Assembly (NCBI GenBank): GCA_029262895.1
Contig: JAJCYM010000047.1
Span: forward strand, 23,326 to 87,325
Direction: 5' to 3'
Source of the DNA: Roseivirga sp.
GTDB lineage: Bacteria > Bacteroidota > Bacteroidia > Cytophagales > Cyclobacteriaceae
Length of the DNA: 64,000 bases
In this document: in pieces, positions 1 through 8,027 of the stretch
Numbering within the stretch: the stretch's first letter is position 1
Layout: each line of letters opens with the position of its first letter
Notes under the pieces: model-generated
What the model saw: only the letters and a program-made list of their open reading frames with translations
What the model was told of the DNA's origin: nothing
Databases searched by the model: none
Program-made: the position numbers and the translations under genes

Positions 1-1247
1 CAAAGGAAGCCGGAGGTTTGGCCATTATTGGTACCGAACGGCATGAATCAAGGCGGGTTGACCGTCAGCTTCGTGGACGTTCAGGAAGACAGGGAGATGC
101 AGGTTCCTCTCAATTCTTTGTTTCTTTGGAAGACAACCTTATGCGCCTGTTTGGTTCAGATAGAGTGGCCAAACTCATGGATAGAATGGGCTTGAAAGAA
201 GGGGAGATGATCCAGCATTCTATGATTACCAAGTCGATAGAAAGGGCTCAGAAAAAGGTAGAAGAAAATAACTTCGGCATGAGAAAAAGACTGCTGGAGT
301 ATGATGATGTTATGAATTCGCAGCGCGAAGTGATCTACGAGCGAAGGAAAAATGCCCTTAAGGGGGAGAGGCTGCAGCTCGACATCATGAACATGACCTA
401 TGACACTTGTGAGGATATCCTCAACGCCACTAAAGAGGGTGAAGACTATGATGGCTTTAAGTTAAGCTGCATAAGCATCCTTGGTATGGATACCAAGATT
501 GATTCTGATGAATTTATCAAAAGTGATGTACCTACCCTGACCAACGTGCTTTATGAAGAAACCTACGCGAACTATCTAAGAAAGAACAAGAGTATTGCGG
601 AGCGAGCAATGCCGCTTATGAAGCACGTTCAGCGTGAGCGCGGTGCCACAATAGAAAAGGTAATAGTGCCTTTTGTCGATGGCAAAAGGCAGGTAGGTGT
701 GGCTGCACATTTGGAAAAATCCATTGAAACGGAAAATGCTGAATTGATTAAGGCGATGGAAAAGGGAATTACCCTTGGCACCATCGACATGTCCTGGAAA
801 GAACATTTAAGGGATATGGACGACTTAAAGCAGTCCGTTCAGAATGCTGTTTATGAGCAAAAAGACCCTCTTCTTATTTATAAATTTGAGTCCTTTGAAC
901 TCTTTAAAGGGTTTTTATCTAAGGTGAACGAAGACACAGTTTCCTTTCTCGTGAAGGCTGATCTGCCAATTGAAGACCCTAATCAAGTTCAGGAAGCCAG
1001 ACAGAGAAGGTCCAAGGAAGACTATAGTGAAAGCAAGGAAGAGTCCAAATCTGCCTTGGCCGGTCGACAAGACACGAGAAACCGACCTCCGGTAGAGAAG
1101 GTAGCGCCCATAAAATCAGAGAAAATATATGGCCGGAATGACCGAGTTTCAGTCCAGTATACAGACGGAACGGTAAAAAAAGACGTTAAATTCAAGCAGG
1201 TTGAGGATGATATTTCTCAAAGCAAATGTGTCGTGATTAATGGCTAG
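1..1247 (+). CDS. secA: Preprotein translocase ATPase SecA, C-terminal part (5' end outside window)
   Basis: SecA is the motor ATPase that pushes unfolded preproteins through SecYEG. The frame is open from base 3, so the gene starts before the window and about 415 codons are visible. Visible landmarks are the motif VI region of nucleotide-binding fold 2 (TERHESRRVDRQLRGRSGRQGD spans the first visible residues), the LEYDDVMNSQREVIYERR start of the helical scaffold, and WKEHLRDMDDLKQ with the following QKDPLLIYKFE segment. The C-terminus ends in SKCVVING without the CxC...CH zinc/SecB-binding motif of proteobacterial SecA; a short zinc-less tail is usual in this phylum as far as I know. The stop codon overlaps the start of the next gene by 8 bases, so the two are probably co-translated. 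Confidence 0.97.
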   Translation, partial: KEAGGLAIIGTERHESRRVDRQLRGRSGRQGDAGSSQFFVSLEDNLMRLFGSDRVAKLMDRMGLKEGEMIQHSMITKSIERAQKKVEENNFGMRKRLLEYDDVMNSQREVIYERRKNALKGERLQLDIMNMTYDTCEDILNATKEGEDYDGFKLSCISILGMDTKIDSDEFIKSDVPTLTNVLYEETYANYLRKNKSIAERAMPLMKHVQRERGATIEKVIVPFVDGKRQVGVAAHLEKSIETENAELIKAMEKGITLGTIDMSWKEHLRDMDDLKQSVQNAVYEQKDPLLIYKFESFELFKGFLSKVNEDTVSFLVKADLPIEDPNQVQEARQRRSKEDYSESKEESKSALAGRQDTRNRPPVEKVAPIKSEKIYGRNDRVSVQYTDGTVKKDVKFKQVEDDISQSKCVVING

Positions 1248-1770
1248 AATTTTAAATACCATATTATTTATATCCCTTGCATTTCTACTTGGAGCTGCCA
1301 GTTGCAACAAGAAGGCAATTCCTGTTAAAAGCAATGTGCAAGTCACTGATTTATCAGATGACCTTTCAAAGTATCGACCCAAATATGAGGCGCCAAAAGA
1401 CGCGCTGAATAGCGATGGGCAAGAAGTGATTCAAAATGAACCACTTGTTTCCGAATATGATATCTCTGAAAAACTTAATGTGGTTCTGGATACCGTTGCG
1501 GCAAGAAACAAGGTGTTGGGCCTTCTCCAGGGATATACCATCTTAGTCTATTCAGGAAACTCACGGACGGAAGCAGACCGAATTAGAAACCGGCTTTATG
1601 ACATTGCAGGTGGGGAGCAAGTACCTCCTTTGCAATATGTGCTGCCCACTTATTTTGTGAAAATAGGCCAGTTCCATGAGCAAATTGAAGCTCAACCACT
1701 CTATTTGAAGATAAGATCTTACTATCCGGACGCCACCATTGTTCCTGAGAAATTCGAGGCAAAGCAATGA
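1240..1770 (+). CDS. SPOR-like lipoprotein
   Basis: A 176-residue predicted lipoprotein. Residues 1-22 form a lipoprotein signal with lipobox AASC, cysteine at about 22. The middle is polar. The last 75 residues (GYTILVYSGNSRTEADRIRNRL ... YFVKIGQF) have the beta-alpha-beta repeat look of a SPOR domain: an opening hydrophobic strand, a helix beginning with paired small/charged residues, and YFVKIGQF as the second strand. SPOR domains bind denuded glycan strands of peptidoglycan; the assignment is by pattern, not by a search. The start overlaps secA by 8 bases and the stop overlaps the next gene by ATGA, so the three genes form one transcription unit. Confidence 0.7.
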   Translation: MARILNTILFISLAFLLGAASCNKKAIPVKSNVQVTDLSDDLSKYRPKYEAPKDALNSDGQEVIQNEPLVSEYDISEKLNVVLDTVAARNKVLGLLQGYTILVYSGNSRTEADRIRNRLYDIAGGEQVPPLQYVLPTYFVKIGQFHEQIEAQPLYLKIRSYYPDATIVPEKFEAKQ

Positions 1771-2975
1771 GCACAATAGCCAAGGTTAAATCATTGGCAC
1801 GCGAGTATGCTCCTGGTATTGTAGAAATCAGAAGACATATTCATGCCAATCCTGAACTTTCATATAAGGAGTTCGAGACTGCGAAGTATGTAGCGGACCA
1901 GCTTAGACAAATAGGCCTGGAGCCGAAGGAAGGCATTGCGGAGACTGGCATTATCGCCTTGATAGAAGGGAGGAACCCAGGCAAAAAGGTGATCGCTCTT
2001 AGGGGTGATATGGACGCCTTACCTATTCAGGAAGCGAACGATGTTTCTTATAAATCTCAGAACTCCGGTGTTATGCATGCCTGTGGGCATGATGTGCATA
2101 CGGCTTCACTGTTGGGTGTGGCCAGGATACTTAATGAGATCAAGGACGAATTTGAGGGTACAGTCAAACTGATTTTTCAGCCAGGGGAAGAAAAGAATCC
2201 GGGAGGTGCCTCTTTGATGATCAAAGAAGGAGTACTTGAAAACCCCAGTCCCGCCAGTATTTTCGGCCAACATGTAATGCCGTTTATTCCTACCGGTAAG
2301 GTTGGGTTTAGGGAAGGAATGTATATGGCCAGTGCTGATGAGATTTATATGACAATCAAGGGCAAGGGCGGACACGCAGCTCTACCCGAAAAAGTGATTG
2401 ATCCCGTGTTAATCACCTCGCACATTATCATTGCCCTGCAGCAGATCGTCAGCAGAAATGCCAACCCAAAGTTGCCGACAGTGCTTTCGTTTGGAAAAGT
2501 AATAGCAAATGGTGCGACTAATGTCATTCCCGATGAAGTTAAGGTAGAAGGCACTTTTCGAGCCCTAGATGAAGCTTGGCGAGCAGATGCCCATGCAAAG
2601 ATGAAGAAAATGGCAGAGTCCATTGCCGAGGGCATGGGAGGTATTTGTGAGTTTGAGATATCCAAAGGCTATCCTTTCCTTACCAATGATCCTAAGACTA
2701 CTGGCGCAACCAGGTTAGCTGCTGAGGAATATCTGGGTGTAGAAAACGTAATGGATTTGGATCTATGGATGGGTGCCGAGGACTTTGCTTACTATAGCCA
2801 TGAAATTCCAGCCTGTTTTTATCGACTCGGCACTGGTAATGAAGCCAAAGACACCTGCCATGGTGTACACACACCTAACTTCAATATCGATGAGGATGCC
2901 CTGGAAATAGGTATCGGTTTGATGAGCTGGATTGCTTTGGAAGAACTGCGTAGCCCTGGAGAATCATTGGAATAG
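1767..2975 (+). CDS. M20-family amidohydrolase (N-acyl-amino-acid / IAA-amino-acid hydrolase type)
   Basis: A 402-residue metallo-amidohydrolase of the M20D type. The first metal motif is MHACGHDVHTA (about residues 99-108), followed by the catalytic region QPGEEKNPGGA and the dimerisation/lid domain with GKGGHAALPEKVIDP. The C-terminal MGAEDFAYYSHEIPACFYRLGTG and CHGVHTPNFNIDEDAL match the end of the family. These enzymes release amino acids from N-acyl or peptide conjugates; the substrate here is unknown. There is no signal peptide, so it is cytoplasmic. The length is normal. The start overlaps the preceding lipoprotein gene by 4 bases (ATGA). Confidence 0.93.
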   Translation: MSTIAKVKSLAREYAPGIVEIRRHIHANPELSYKEFETAKYVADQLRQIGLEPKEGIAETGIIALIEGRNPGKKVIALRGDMDALPIQEANDVSYKSQNSGVMHACGHDVHTASLLGVARILNEIKDEFEGTVKLIFQPGEEKNPGGASLMIKEGVLENPSPASIFGQHVMPFIPTGKVGFREGMYMASADEIYMTIKGKGGHAALPEKVIDPVLITSHIIIALQQIVSRNANPKLPTVLSFGKVIANGATNVIPDEVKVEGTFRALDEAWRADAHAKMKKMAESIAEGMGGICEFEISKGYPFLTNDPKTTGATRLAAEEYLGVENVMDLDLWMGAEDFAYYSHEIPACFYRLGTGNEAKDTCHGVHTPNFNIDEDALEIGIGLMSWIALEELRSPGESLE

Positions 2976-3102
2976 AATCTAGTTTCAAAACGCTCATCAT
3001 CACTTAGGCCGGTGCGAAACGAACCAGCAATACAGCAGAACTGAAAGCTAAGTATTTACTGTCTAAAAATGATTGAAACCATTGGTCCTGTTGAGGCATC
3101 AA

Positions 3103-3128
3103 TAGCCCAGGGTTTAAACCCTGGGCTA
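3103..3128. repeat. Perfect 26-base palindrome, REP-like
   Basis: Two 13-base arms (TAGCCCAGGGTTT and its exact complement) meet without a spacer at TTTAAA. It lies in the 315-base gap after the amidohydrolase gene, in a stretch with no credible gene. The design, a GC-rich stem closing on TTTAAA, resembles the other palindromes in this window but the stem sequence is different. Confidence 0.8.
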
Positions 3129-3183
3129 ACAAGAAACGACTTCCAAAATCGTTTGAACGATTTGATAAGCTCCAGACCACCCG

Positions 3184-3216
3184 AATCATCTGGTCACTTT
3201 AAGTGACCAGATGATT
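3184..3216. repeat. REP-like palindrome, 33 bases, CACTTnAAGTG family
   Basis: Two 16-base arms (3184-3199 and 3201-3216) are perfectly complementary around a single T. The core is GGTCACTTTAAGTGACC. The same design recurs at 28865, 45372 and 45453 with the flanking CATC/GATG steps and the CTTnAAG centre kept. It sits between the M20 gene and the terminator of the convergent phosphate symporter gene. Confidence 0.85.
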
Positions 3217-3236
3217 GGTCAGTATAGTACACAAAC

Positions 3237-3268
3237 AAAAAGGCCCTGACGGTTTCGCCAAGGCCTTT
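3237..3268 (-). terminator. Rho-independent terminator of the phosphate symporter gene
   Basis: Read on the minus strand, AAAGGCC (3262-3268) pairs with GGCCTTT (3239-3245) around a 16-base loop and is followed by a T-rich run. It lies 22 bases beyond the stop codon of the Na/Pi symporter gene. The A-run on the other side could let it work in both directions. Confidence 0.75.
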
Positions 3269-3290
3269 CACTTTATTGTGCGATCAAATT

Positions 3291-4982
3291 CTACATATCC
3301 TCATCATCTCTCCCGAAGTCTCCGCGCACGGCTTCACTTACGTTAATTAAGTGATCTCCAATTTTCTCAGCGGAGAAGAACAAATCTTTGTAGATAAGGC
3401 CACTCTTCACATCATATTCTTTCACCTCAGTGTCCTTCAAATGCCTCTTTCTCAATTTGGCCTTCAAATCATTGATTTCGGATTCAATTCTAATGGCCTC
3501 GCCAATGTCCATTTTACCATATGGACTTTCAAGATTGTTTCTCATCGCAGTAAAGGCCTCATCTATCAGAGCGAAGATTCTGGCAATATTTTCATGCTGC
3601 TTTTCCGTGAAAACAAGCTTCTGCTTATTACCCCGTTGAATGTCTTTAGACATTCTCAGAATAATATCCGCTACCCTTTCAAGGTCGGTGGTAATGCTGA
3701 GAATTGACCTGACCTTTATCGAAGCATCTTCAGAGAGTGCTTGCTCCGAGATTTTCACCAGATAACTGGCTATGTTTTCCTCAATCTCATCGGTCATATT
3801 CTCGTACTCAGCAATCTTATCACGCTGTTTAGCCCGTTTGCCTTCATTGTCTTCCCTCAATTGCTTCTTCAATAGCTCCATCATTTTGTTGGTGATTTTA
3901 CCAAACTTCATGGTTTCCTTTTGTGCTTCTACAATTGACATCTCAGTAGTCATAGGGGCACCCTGAGTGCCGAGATAGGTGAGGTGAAATTCCTCATCAT
4001 CATCACCTTTGGATATGACCAGCTTTGTCGCAAACCTTACCAGTTGAGGAACAAACCAAATCATGATCAAGACATTCATAGAGTTGAACAGAGTGTGGAA
4101 GGTAGCGAGGGTATATTTATCTGCATCACCTCCCGTTGGAGCCGGCCAAATGGAATGGATCAGGTCAATAAAATGGGGTAAGAGTATGACCATCCAGGTG
4201 ACACCAATGATATTGAACATCGAATGTATTTTGGCCGATCTTTTTGCGTGCACATTCCCAATCAGGGCTGCCAGCTCAGCAGTGATTGTTGTACCTATAT
4301 TTTCTCCCAGTACCATAGCCGCCCCAATTTCAATGGGTAAACCTTGGGCGCAAAGCACAATGGTTAGGGACATGGCTGCACTAGAAGACTGAACAATAAT
4401 GGTTAAAAGGGTACCAATTCCCACGAACATAAGCCTGCTGAGAATACCGGGATTACTATAGTCGGCAAGGAATGCCAGAACTTCCGGATTGTTTTTAATA
4501 TCCGGGACTGCGCCCTTTAGGGCATCAAGCCCCATAAATAACAGGGAAAAGCCAATCATAAACTCAGCCCAGTTTTTGAGACTTTGTTTTTTGGAAAACA
4601 TCATTGGCATTGCCACAGCCAAAAGAGGCAATGCAAAAGCCGAAATTTTCACCTTGAAACCAAGTAGCGTTACCAGCCAACCGGTAATAGTGGTACCAAT
4701 ATTGGCACCCATCATTATACCGGCCGATTCGACCAGTGAAATTAATCCAGCATTAACAAAACTCACCGTCATTACCGTGGTGGCAGAAGATGATTGAACA
4801 ATAGCCGTAATCAAAAATCCAGTAAGAACTCCCGTATAACGATTTGAGGTCATCGTTGAGAGGATACTTCTTAAGTTGTTTCCGGCTGCTTTTTGAATTC
4901 CCTCACTCATGACCTTCATGCCATAGATGAAGAAGCCAAGTGCGCCCAGGAGCTCTAACACATTTAATATTCCGTAATTCAT
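3291..4982 (-). CDS. Na+/phosphate symporter with PhoU-like C-terminal domain
   Basis: A 563-residue inner-membrane protein of the NptA/YjbB (SLC34-like) family, expected to couple sodium entry to inorganic phosphate transport. The two inverted membrane repeats each carry the diagnostic QSSSA motif (QSSSATTVMTVSF near residue 63, QSSSAAMSLTIV near residue 198), with GANIGTT and GENIGTT following. About residues 340-555 form a charged helical PhoU-like cytoplasmic domain. The gene diverges from a phosphate-selective porin gene, which supports phosphate as the substrate. The 243-base intergenic region holds Pho-box-like repeats. Length is normal for the long, PhoU-bearing form. Confidence 0.93.
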   Translation of the reverse strand: MNYGILNVLELLGALGFFIYGMKVMSEGIQKAAGNNLRSILSTMTSNRYTGVLTGFLITAIVQSSSATTVMTVSFVNAGLISLVESAGIMMGANIGTTITGWLVTLLGFKVKISAFALPLLAVAMPMMFSKKQSLKNWAEFMIGFSLLFMGLDALKGAVPDIKNNPEVLAFLADYSNPGILSRLMFVGIGTLLTIIVQSSSAAMSLTIVLCAQGLPIEIGAAMVLGENIGTTITAELAALIGNVHAKRSAKIHSMFNIIGVTWMVILLPHFIDLIHSIWPAPTGGDADKYTLATFHTLFNSMNVLIMIWFVPQLVRFATKLVISKGDDDEEFHLTYLGTQGAPMTTEMSIVEAQKETMKFGKITNKMMELLKKQLREDNEGKRAKQRDKIAEYENMTDEIEENIASYLVKISEQALSEDASIKVRSILSITTDLERVADIILRMSKDIQRGNKQKLVFTEKQHENIARIFALIDEAFTAMRNNLESPYGKMDIGEAIRIESEINDLKAKLRKRHLKDTEVKEYDVKSGLIYKDLFFSAEKIGDHLINVSEAVRGDFGRDDEDM

Positions 4983-5063
4983 AGCTGAAATTTACTGATG
5001 GGGATCAGTTTTAAAGGGTTGATTTTCAGGGGTAAAAATAGAGATTGTTTTTATAAACAGTCT

Positions 5064-5110
5064 GTTAAGTTTTTGTTAAGTCAATGCAAAAAAAGTTAAG
5101 TAGACTTAAC
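5064..5110. promoter_or_regulatory. Candidate Pho-box: repeated GTTAAG hexamers
   Basis: GTTAAG occurs at 5064, 5075 and 5095, and the reverse GACTTAAC at 5103-5110. The first two are exactly 11 bases apart, the period of PhoB/PhoP direct repeats. The block lies between divergent phosphate transport genes and 44-97 bases upstream of a TAAGTTTG -7 box (5154-5161) for the porin gene, a suitable position for an activator. The link to a PhoB-like regulator is inference; no such regulator gene is in the window. Confidence 0.5.
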
Positions 5111-5153
5111 AATTCAGTGACGTTGGGGAAAACTTTTAGACACGACTTTTCAA

Positions 5154-5161
5154 TAAGTTTG
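5154..5161 (+). promoter_or_regulatory. Candidate -7 box (TAAGTTTG) of the porin gene
   Basis: TAAGTTTG fits the Bacteroidota -7 consensus TAnnTTTG and lies 64 bases before the porin start codon. No TTTG is found at the optimal 19-base spacing upstream, which fits a promoter that depends on an activator. A 20-base near-palindrome (5171-5190, ATGACAGGCA/TGCTTGTCAT) follows in the presumed 5' leader and could be an operator. Confidence 0.4.
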
Positions 5162-5225
5162 CCTCAATAAATGACAGGCATGCTTGTCATGATTTGAACC
5201 CAAATGATTACCCATCAAAAAGCCC

Positions 5226-6458
5226 ATGATCACCTTAAAAAATCTCCCCATTCAGTCCTTGTTTAGAGTATTAATATTTTCAATGTCTTGTTTAGCATTT
5301 CTATCTATAGAGCTGACTGCACAAGACAAGAGTAACAATAAATTCGGGAAGGGTCTACAGATTGTAGGGGTCGATTCTTCCTTTTCGATGAAGTTCAGCA
5401 CAAGATTTCAAACCCTATATCTTGGAGAGTATGATCTGGACAGTGATGAATGGAATGACAGATTCTTGATAAGAAGAGCCAGACTTAAGTTTGACGGTTT
5501 TATATACCACCCTTCTTTAGAGTATAAAGTTGAGCTTGGTATTTCAAATAGAGATCACGGTGGAGGCAATATACCCGAGTCAGGAAATACGGCAAGAATA
5601 ATTTTGGATGCTGTGGTAAAATGGAATGCCACGAAAAACTGGAGCATTTGGTTTGGACAAACAAAGCTCCCTGGTAATAGAGAAAGGGTAGTATCTTCTC
5701 AAAAGCTACAGTTTGTTGATCGCAGCTTGCTAAATTCCAGGTTTAACATAGACCGGGATATAGGAATCCAGGTAAGACACAAGAACAAGATAGGTGCAAA
5801 AGGCATTATGAAAAAGATGTTTTCCTGGTCAATGGGCGAGGGACGAGACATTATTGCTCAAAATACGGGAGGTTCGGATTTTACCTATCGTGTGGAATAT
5901 CTGCCATTCGGAGAGTTTGCAAGCAAAGGGGATTACTTTGGTTCTGATTTGAAGAGAGAATCCACCGCGAAATTGGCCATTGGCGTTACTTACGATATCA
6001 ATAAGGCTGCAGCAAGGCAACGTGGACAATTAGGAAGTTTTGTAAAAGATTCAAATGGCAATCAGTTTGCTACCGATCTTTCTTCAATTTTTGTTGATGC
6101 CATGTTCAAATACAGAGGCTTCTCCTTTATGGCAGAATATGCTGACAAAAGTGCCTCGGATCAGGTCTTTGCTACTTTGACTGGTGGCTCGACTATTAAA
6201 TATGTTACCGGAGACGCCCTTAACCTTCAAGCTGGATATTTATTCAAGAGCAATACCGAATTTGCGCTTAGATATACTACGGTAAAACCAGATGACCTAG
6301 TGTTTTCCGGACTGAGAGAAGAACAGCATTATACGATCGGCTTTTCACAATACATTGTTGGCCACAGCCTGAAAATTCAAAGCGACTTTTCATATTTGGA
6401 TCGTACTGGTACAAGCAATCGCTTGATGTACAGGTTTCAAATGGAGGTCTCTTTCTAA
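5226..6458 (+). CDS. Phosphate-selective porin O/P family outer-membrane protein
   Basis: A 410-residue OprO/OprP-type porin, predicted to form a beta-barrel for phosphate or polyphosphate passage across the outer membrane. A signal peptide covers about residues 1-32 (hydrophobic LFRVLIFSMSCLAFLSIELTAQ). The body has the family hallmarks FSTRFQTLYLG, RRARLKFDGFIYHPSLEYKVELG, and WSIWFGQTKLPGNRERVVSSQKLQFVDRS, with alternating strands ending in an aromatic residue (FQMEVSF). It diverges from the Na/Pi symporter, so the pair would move phosphate through both membranes. Pho-box-like repeats lie upstream and a terminator follows. Confidence 0.9.
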   Translation: MITLKNLPIQSLFRVLIFSMSCLAFLSIELTAQDKSNNKFGKGLQIVGVDSSFSMKFSTRFQTLYLGEYDLDSDEWNDRFLIRRARLKFDGFIYHPSLEYKVELGISNRDHGGGNIPESGNTARIILDAVVKWNATKNWSIWFGQTKLPGNRERVVSSQKLQFVDRSLLNSRFNIDRDIGIQVRHKNKIGAKGIMKKMFSWSMGEGRDIIAQNTGGSDFTYRVEYLPFGEFASKGDYFGSDLKRESTAKLAIGVTYDINKAAARQRGQLGSFVKDSNGNQFATDLSSIFVDAMFKYRGFSFMAEYADKSASDQVFATLTGGSTIKYVTGDALNLQAGYLFKSNTEFALRYTTVKPDDLVFSGLREEQHYTIGFSQYIVGHSLKIQSDFSYLDRTGTSNRLMYRFQMEVSF

Positions 6459-6502
6459 GAATTATTAAGTCCAGGGCTTCAACCTGATTTTGGCTAAAGT
6501 TT

Positions 6503-6534
6503 AAAGAAGTGCTCAGATTTGAGCACTTCTTTTT
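6503..6534 (+). terminator. Rho-independent terminator after the porin gene
   Basis: AGAAGTGCTC (6505-6514) pairs with GAGCACTTCT (6521-6530) over a 6-base loop and is followed by TTTT. It lies 45 bases after the porin stop codon. Confidence 0.85.
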
Positions 6535-6564
6535 AAATTCACGCTCTCTTAAAATTTTTGGCCC

Positions 6565-6915
6565 TTGAAAATCTTTGATATTGATAAGCTACTTGGCACC
6601 TTAACCAGCTACATAGAGACTAAGCTGGAGCTTTTCAAAATTGAAATCAAGGAAGAAATAAGTACGCTTATTGCTAAGGCAGTGGTTTATGTGGTTTTAT
6701 CCTTACTTGCCGCAGTGGCCATTGTATTTGCATTGATGGCTTTGGCCAATTGGCTAAACACAATACTAGAGAGTAGTTTCTTAGGTTATTTGTTAGTTTG
6801 TGGATTGATTGCGCTATTCACCGTGCTCATTTATACCGCACGTTTGAAGATACAAGAGAGAATTTTGAGAAAGATTATTGATGAAGATTCATCAGAACAT
6901 GAAGATGAGCAATAA
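6565..6915 (+). CDS. Phage-holin-like small membrane protein (DUF1469/holin-X type)
   Basis: A 116-residue protein with an amphipathic N-terminal helix (LLGTLTSYIETKLELFKIEIKEEIS), two membrane helices (about residues 36-60 and 72-93) and a charged C-terminal tail. This is the layout of the 'phage holin family'/putative actinobacterial holin-X proteins, which in Bacteroidota are ordinary chromosomal genes; no lytic role is implied. The start is TTG at 6565; no in-frame ATG gives the conserved N-terminus. Its last codons overlap the next gene, a small membrane-anchored protein, and the pair continues into pcrB, suggesting a three-gene envelope operon. Confidence 0.65.
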   Translation: MKIFDIDKLLGTLTSYIETKLELFKIEIKEEISTLIAKAVVYVVLSLLAAVAIVFALMALANWLNTILESSFLGYLLVCGLIALFTVLIYTARLKIQERILRKIIDEDSSEHEDEQ

Positions 6916-7285
6916 GAAAGAACAACTGAAAAACTCTGATCAAGCATTGAAGAAATCGCTTGAAGAACAGCTTTCCGATTTGAAAGAAAATTTTGGGGAT
7001 GCTGGTAAAAATGCCCTTTGGATAGGTGGTGGTTTGGCCGTGGCCTTTGGTTTGATGAAGTTGCTCAGTGGAGAAAAAAAGAAGAAAAGGGCTAAGAAAA
7101 TCACTATTCAACAAGCAGAGAAAGTACCGGAAACTGAGGCAACTGAAGCCCCGAAAAAAGAGAATTTGATGAGCAGTGCCCTCAAGGAACAGCTCATTGT
7201 ATTTTTGCTGGGCATCGCTACTGAGCGGTTAACCAAGTTTTTATCGGAGCTTGATACAGAAAAGGTAGAAGATGGTCCTGAATAA
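6905..7285 (+). CDS. Small membrane-anchored protein, unknown function
   Basis: A protein of 126 residues from ATG 6905 (ATGs at 6878 and 6899 give a longer overlap and are less likely). It has a charged helical N-terminus (KKSLEEQLSDLKENFGD), one hydrophobic segment (NALWIGGGLAVAFGLMKLL), a very basic patch (EKKKKRAKKI), and a C-terminal amphipathic region. It overlaps both neighbours: it starts 11 bases before the end of the holin-like gene and ends 14 bases into pcrB. I do not recognise a family; the layout resembles small membrane proteins that travel with DUF1469-type partners. Confidence 0.6.
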   Translation: MSNKKEQLKNSDQALKKSLEEQLSDLKENFGDAGKNALWIGGGLAVAFGLMKLLSGEKKKKRAKKITIQQAEKVPETEATEAPKKENLMSSALKEQLIVFLLGIATERLTKFLSELDTEKVEDGPE

Positions 7286-8027
7286 ACTCATAAAAAAGGC
7301 CGAACAAGGAGTAAAATCCCTGGCTGTACTTATTGATCCAGATGATGTTGAAGAGTCCGGATTGGTGAATCTGGTCAATATGGCCATTGAGTGTAAGGCC
7401 GATTATTTTTTTGTAGGCGGGAGCCTGGTGGCATCTGGAGATGTTGGCAGGGTGGTTGATTTCATTAAATCATATTGCGAAGTGCCTGTGGTGTTGTTCC
7501 CAGGCAATGCCATGCAAATCTATTCTGAGGCTGATGCCATTCTGTTCTTGTCTTTGATCTCCGGAAGAAATCCTGAACTGCTTATTGGACAACATGTGGT
7601 GTCGGCCCCGGTTTTAAAAAGGAGTAATCTCGAAGTCATGTCCACAGGCTATATGCTCATTCATTCAGGGAAACCAACGAGTGTCACCTATATGAGTCAT
7701 ACCCAACCAATTCCAAGTGATAAATCCACATTGGCTGTAAGTACAGCCTTGGCTGGTGAGATGTTAGGGATGAGTCTGATCTATATGGATGCGGGTAGTG
7801 GAGCTGAGAAGCCGATCTCTGCCAAGATGATAAGGCAGGTAAAGTCCAATATAGAGGTGCCATTGATTATTGGTGGAGGGTTGACGAATGCTCAAAAAGC
7901 CAAGGATGCTATCAAAGCAGGAGCTGATGTAATTGTAGTTGGCAATGGGGCACAAAAAAACCCCAATCTATTGATTGAGGTTTCTCAGGTTATTCAATTA
8001 TTTAATGAAGAGTTAAACGTTAATTAA
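7272..8027 (+). CDS. pcrB: Geranylgeranylglyceryl/heptaprenylglyceryl phosphate synthase, PcrB family
   Basis: A 251-residue TIM-barrel prenyltransferase that joins sn-glycerol-1-phosphate to a polyprenyl diphosphate, the first committed step of ether-lipid synthesis in Archaea and also present in some Bacillota and Bacteroidota. Visible motifs are LAVLIDPDD (barrel strand 1, Mg/diphosphate site), FVGGSLVASGD, VVLFPGNAMQI, YMDAGSGAEKPI, and the phosphate-binding GGGLTNAQKAKDAIKAGADVIVVGN. The family is clear. The chain length of its prenyl substrate and the fate of the product cannot be read from sequence. The gene starts within the previous one and its 3' end overlaps the convergent AraC gene by 15 bases. 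Confidence 0.92.
   Translation: MVLNKLIKKAEQGVKSLAVLIDPDDVEESGLVNLVNMAIECKADYFFVGGSLVASGDVGRVVDFIKSYCEVPVVLFPGNAMQIYSEADAILFLSLISGRNPELLIGQHVVSAPVLKRSNLEVMSTGYMLIHSGKPTSVTYMSHTQPIPSDKSTLAVSTALAGEMLGMSLIYMDAGSGAEKPISAKMIRQVKSNIEVPLIIGGGLTNAQKAKDAIKAGADVIVVGNGAQKNPNLLIEVSQVIQLFNEELNVN

Noticed and set aside
3004..3189. Minus-strand open frame of 61 codons between the M20 gene and the symporter terminator
   Set aside because: It reads through the 26-base palindrome and repeat-like sequence; no family resemblance and no proper context.
6565..6915. Prophage lysis gene (holin)
   Set aside because: No phage genes nearby; the family is a common chromosomal membrane protein in this phylum.
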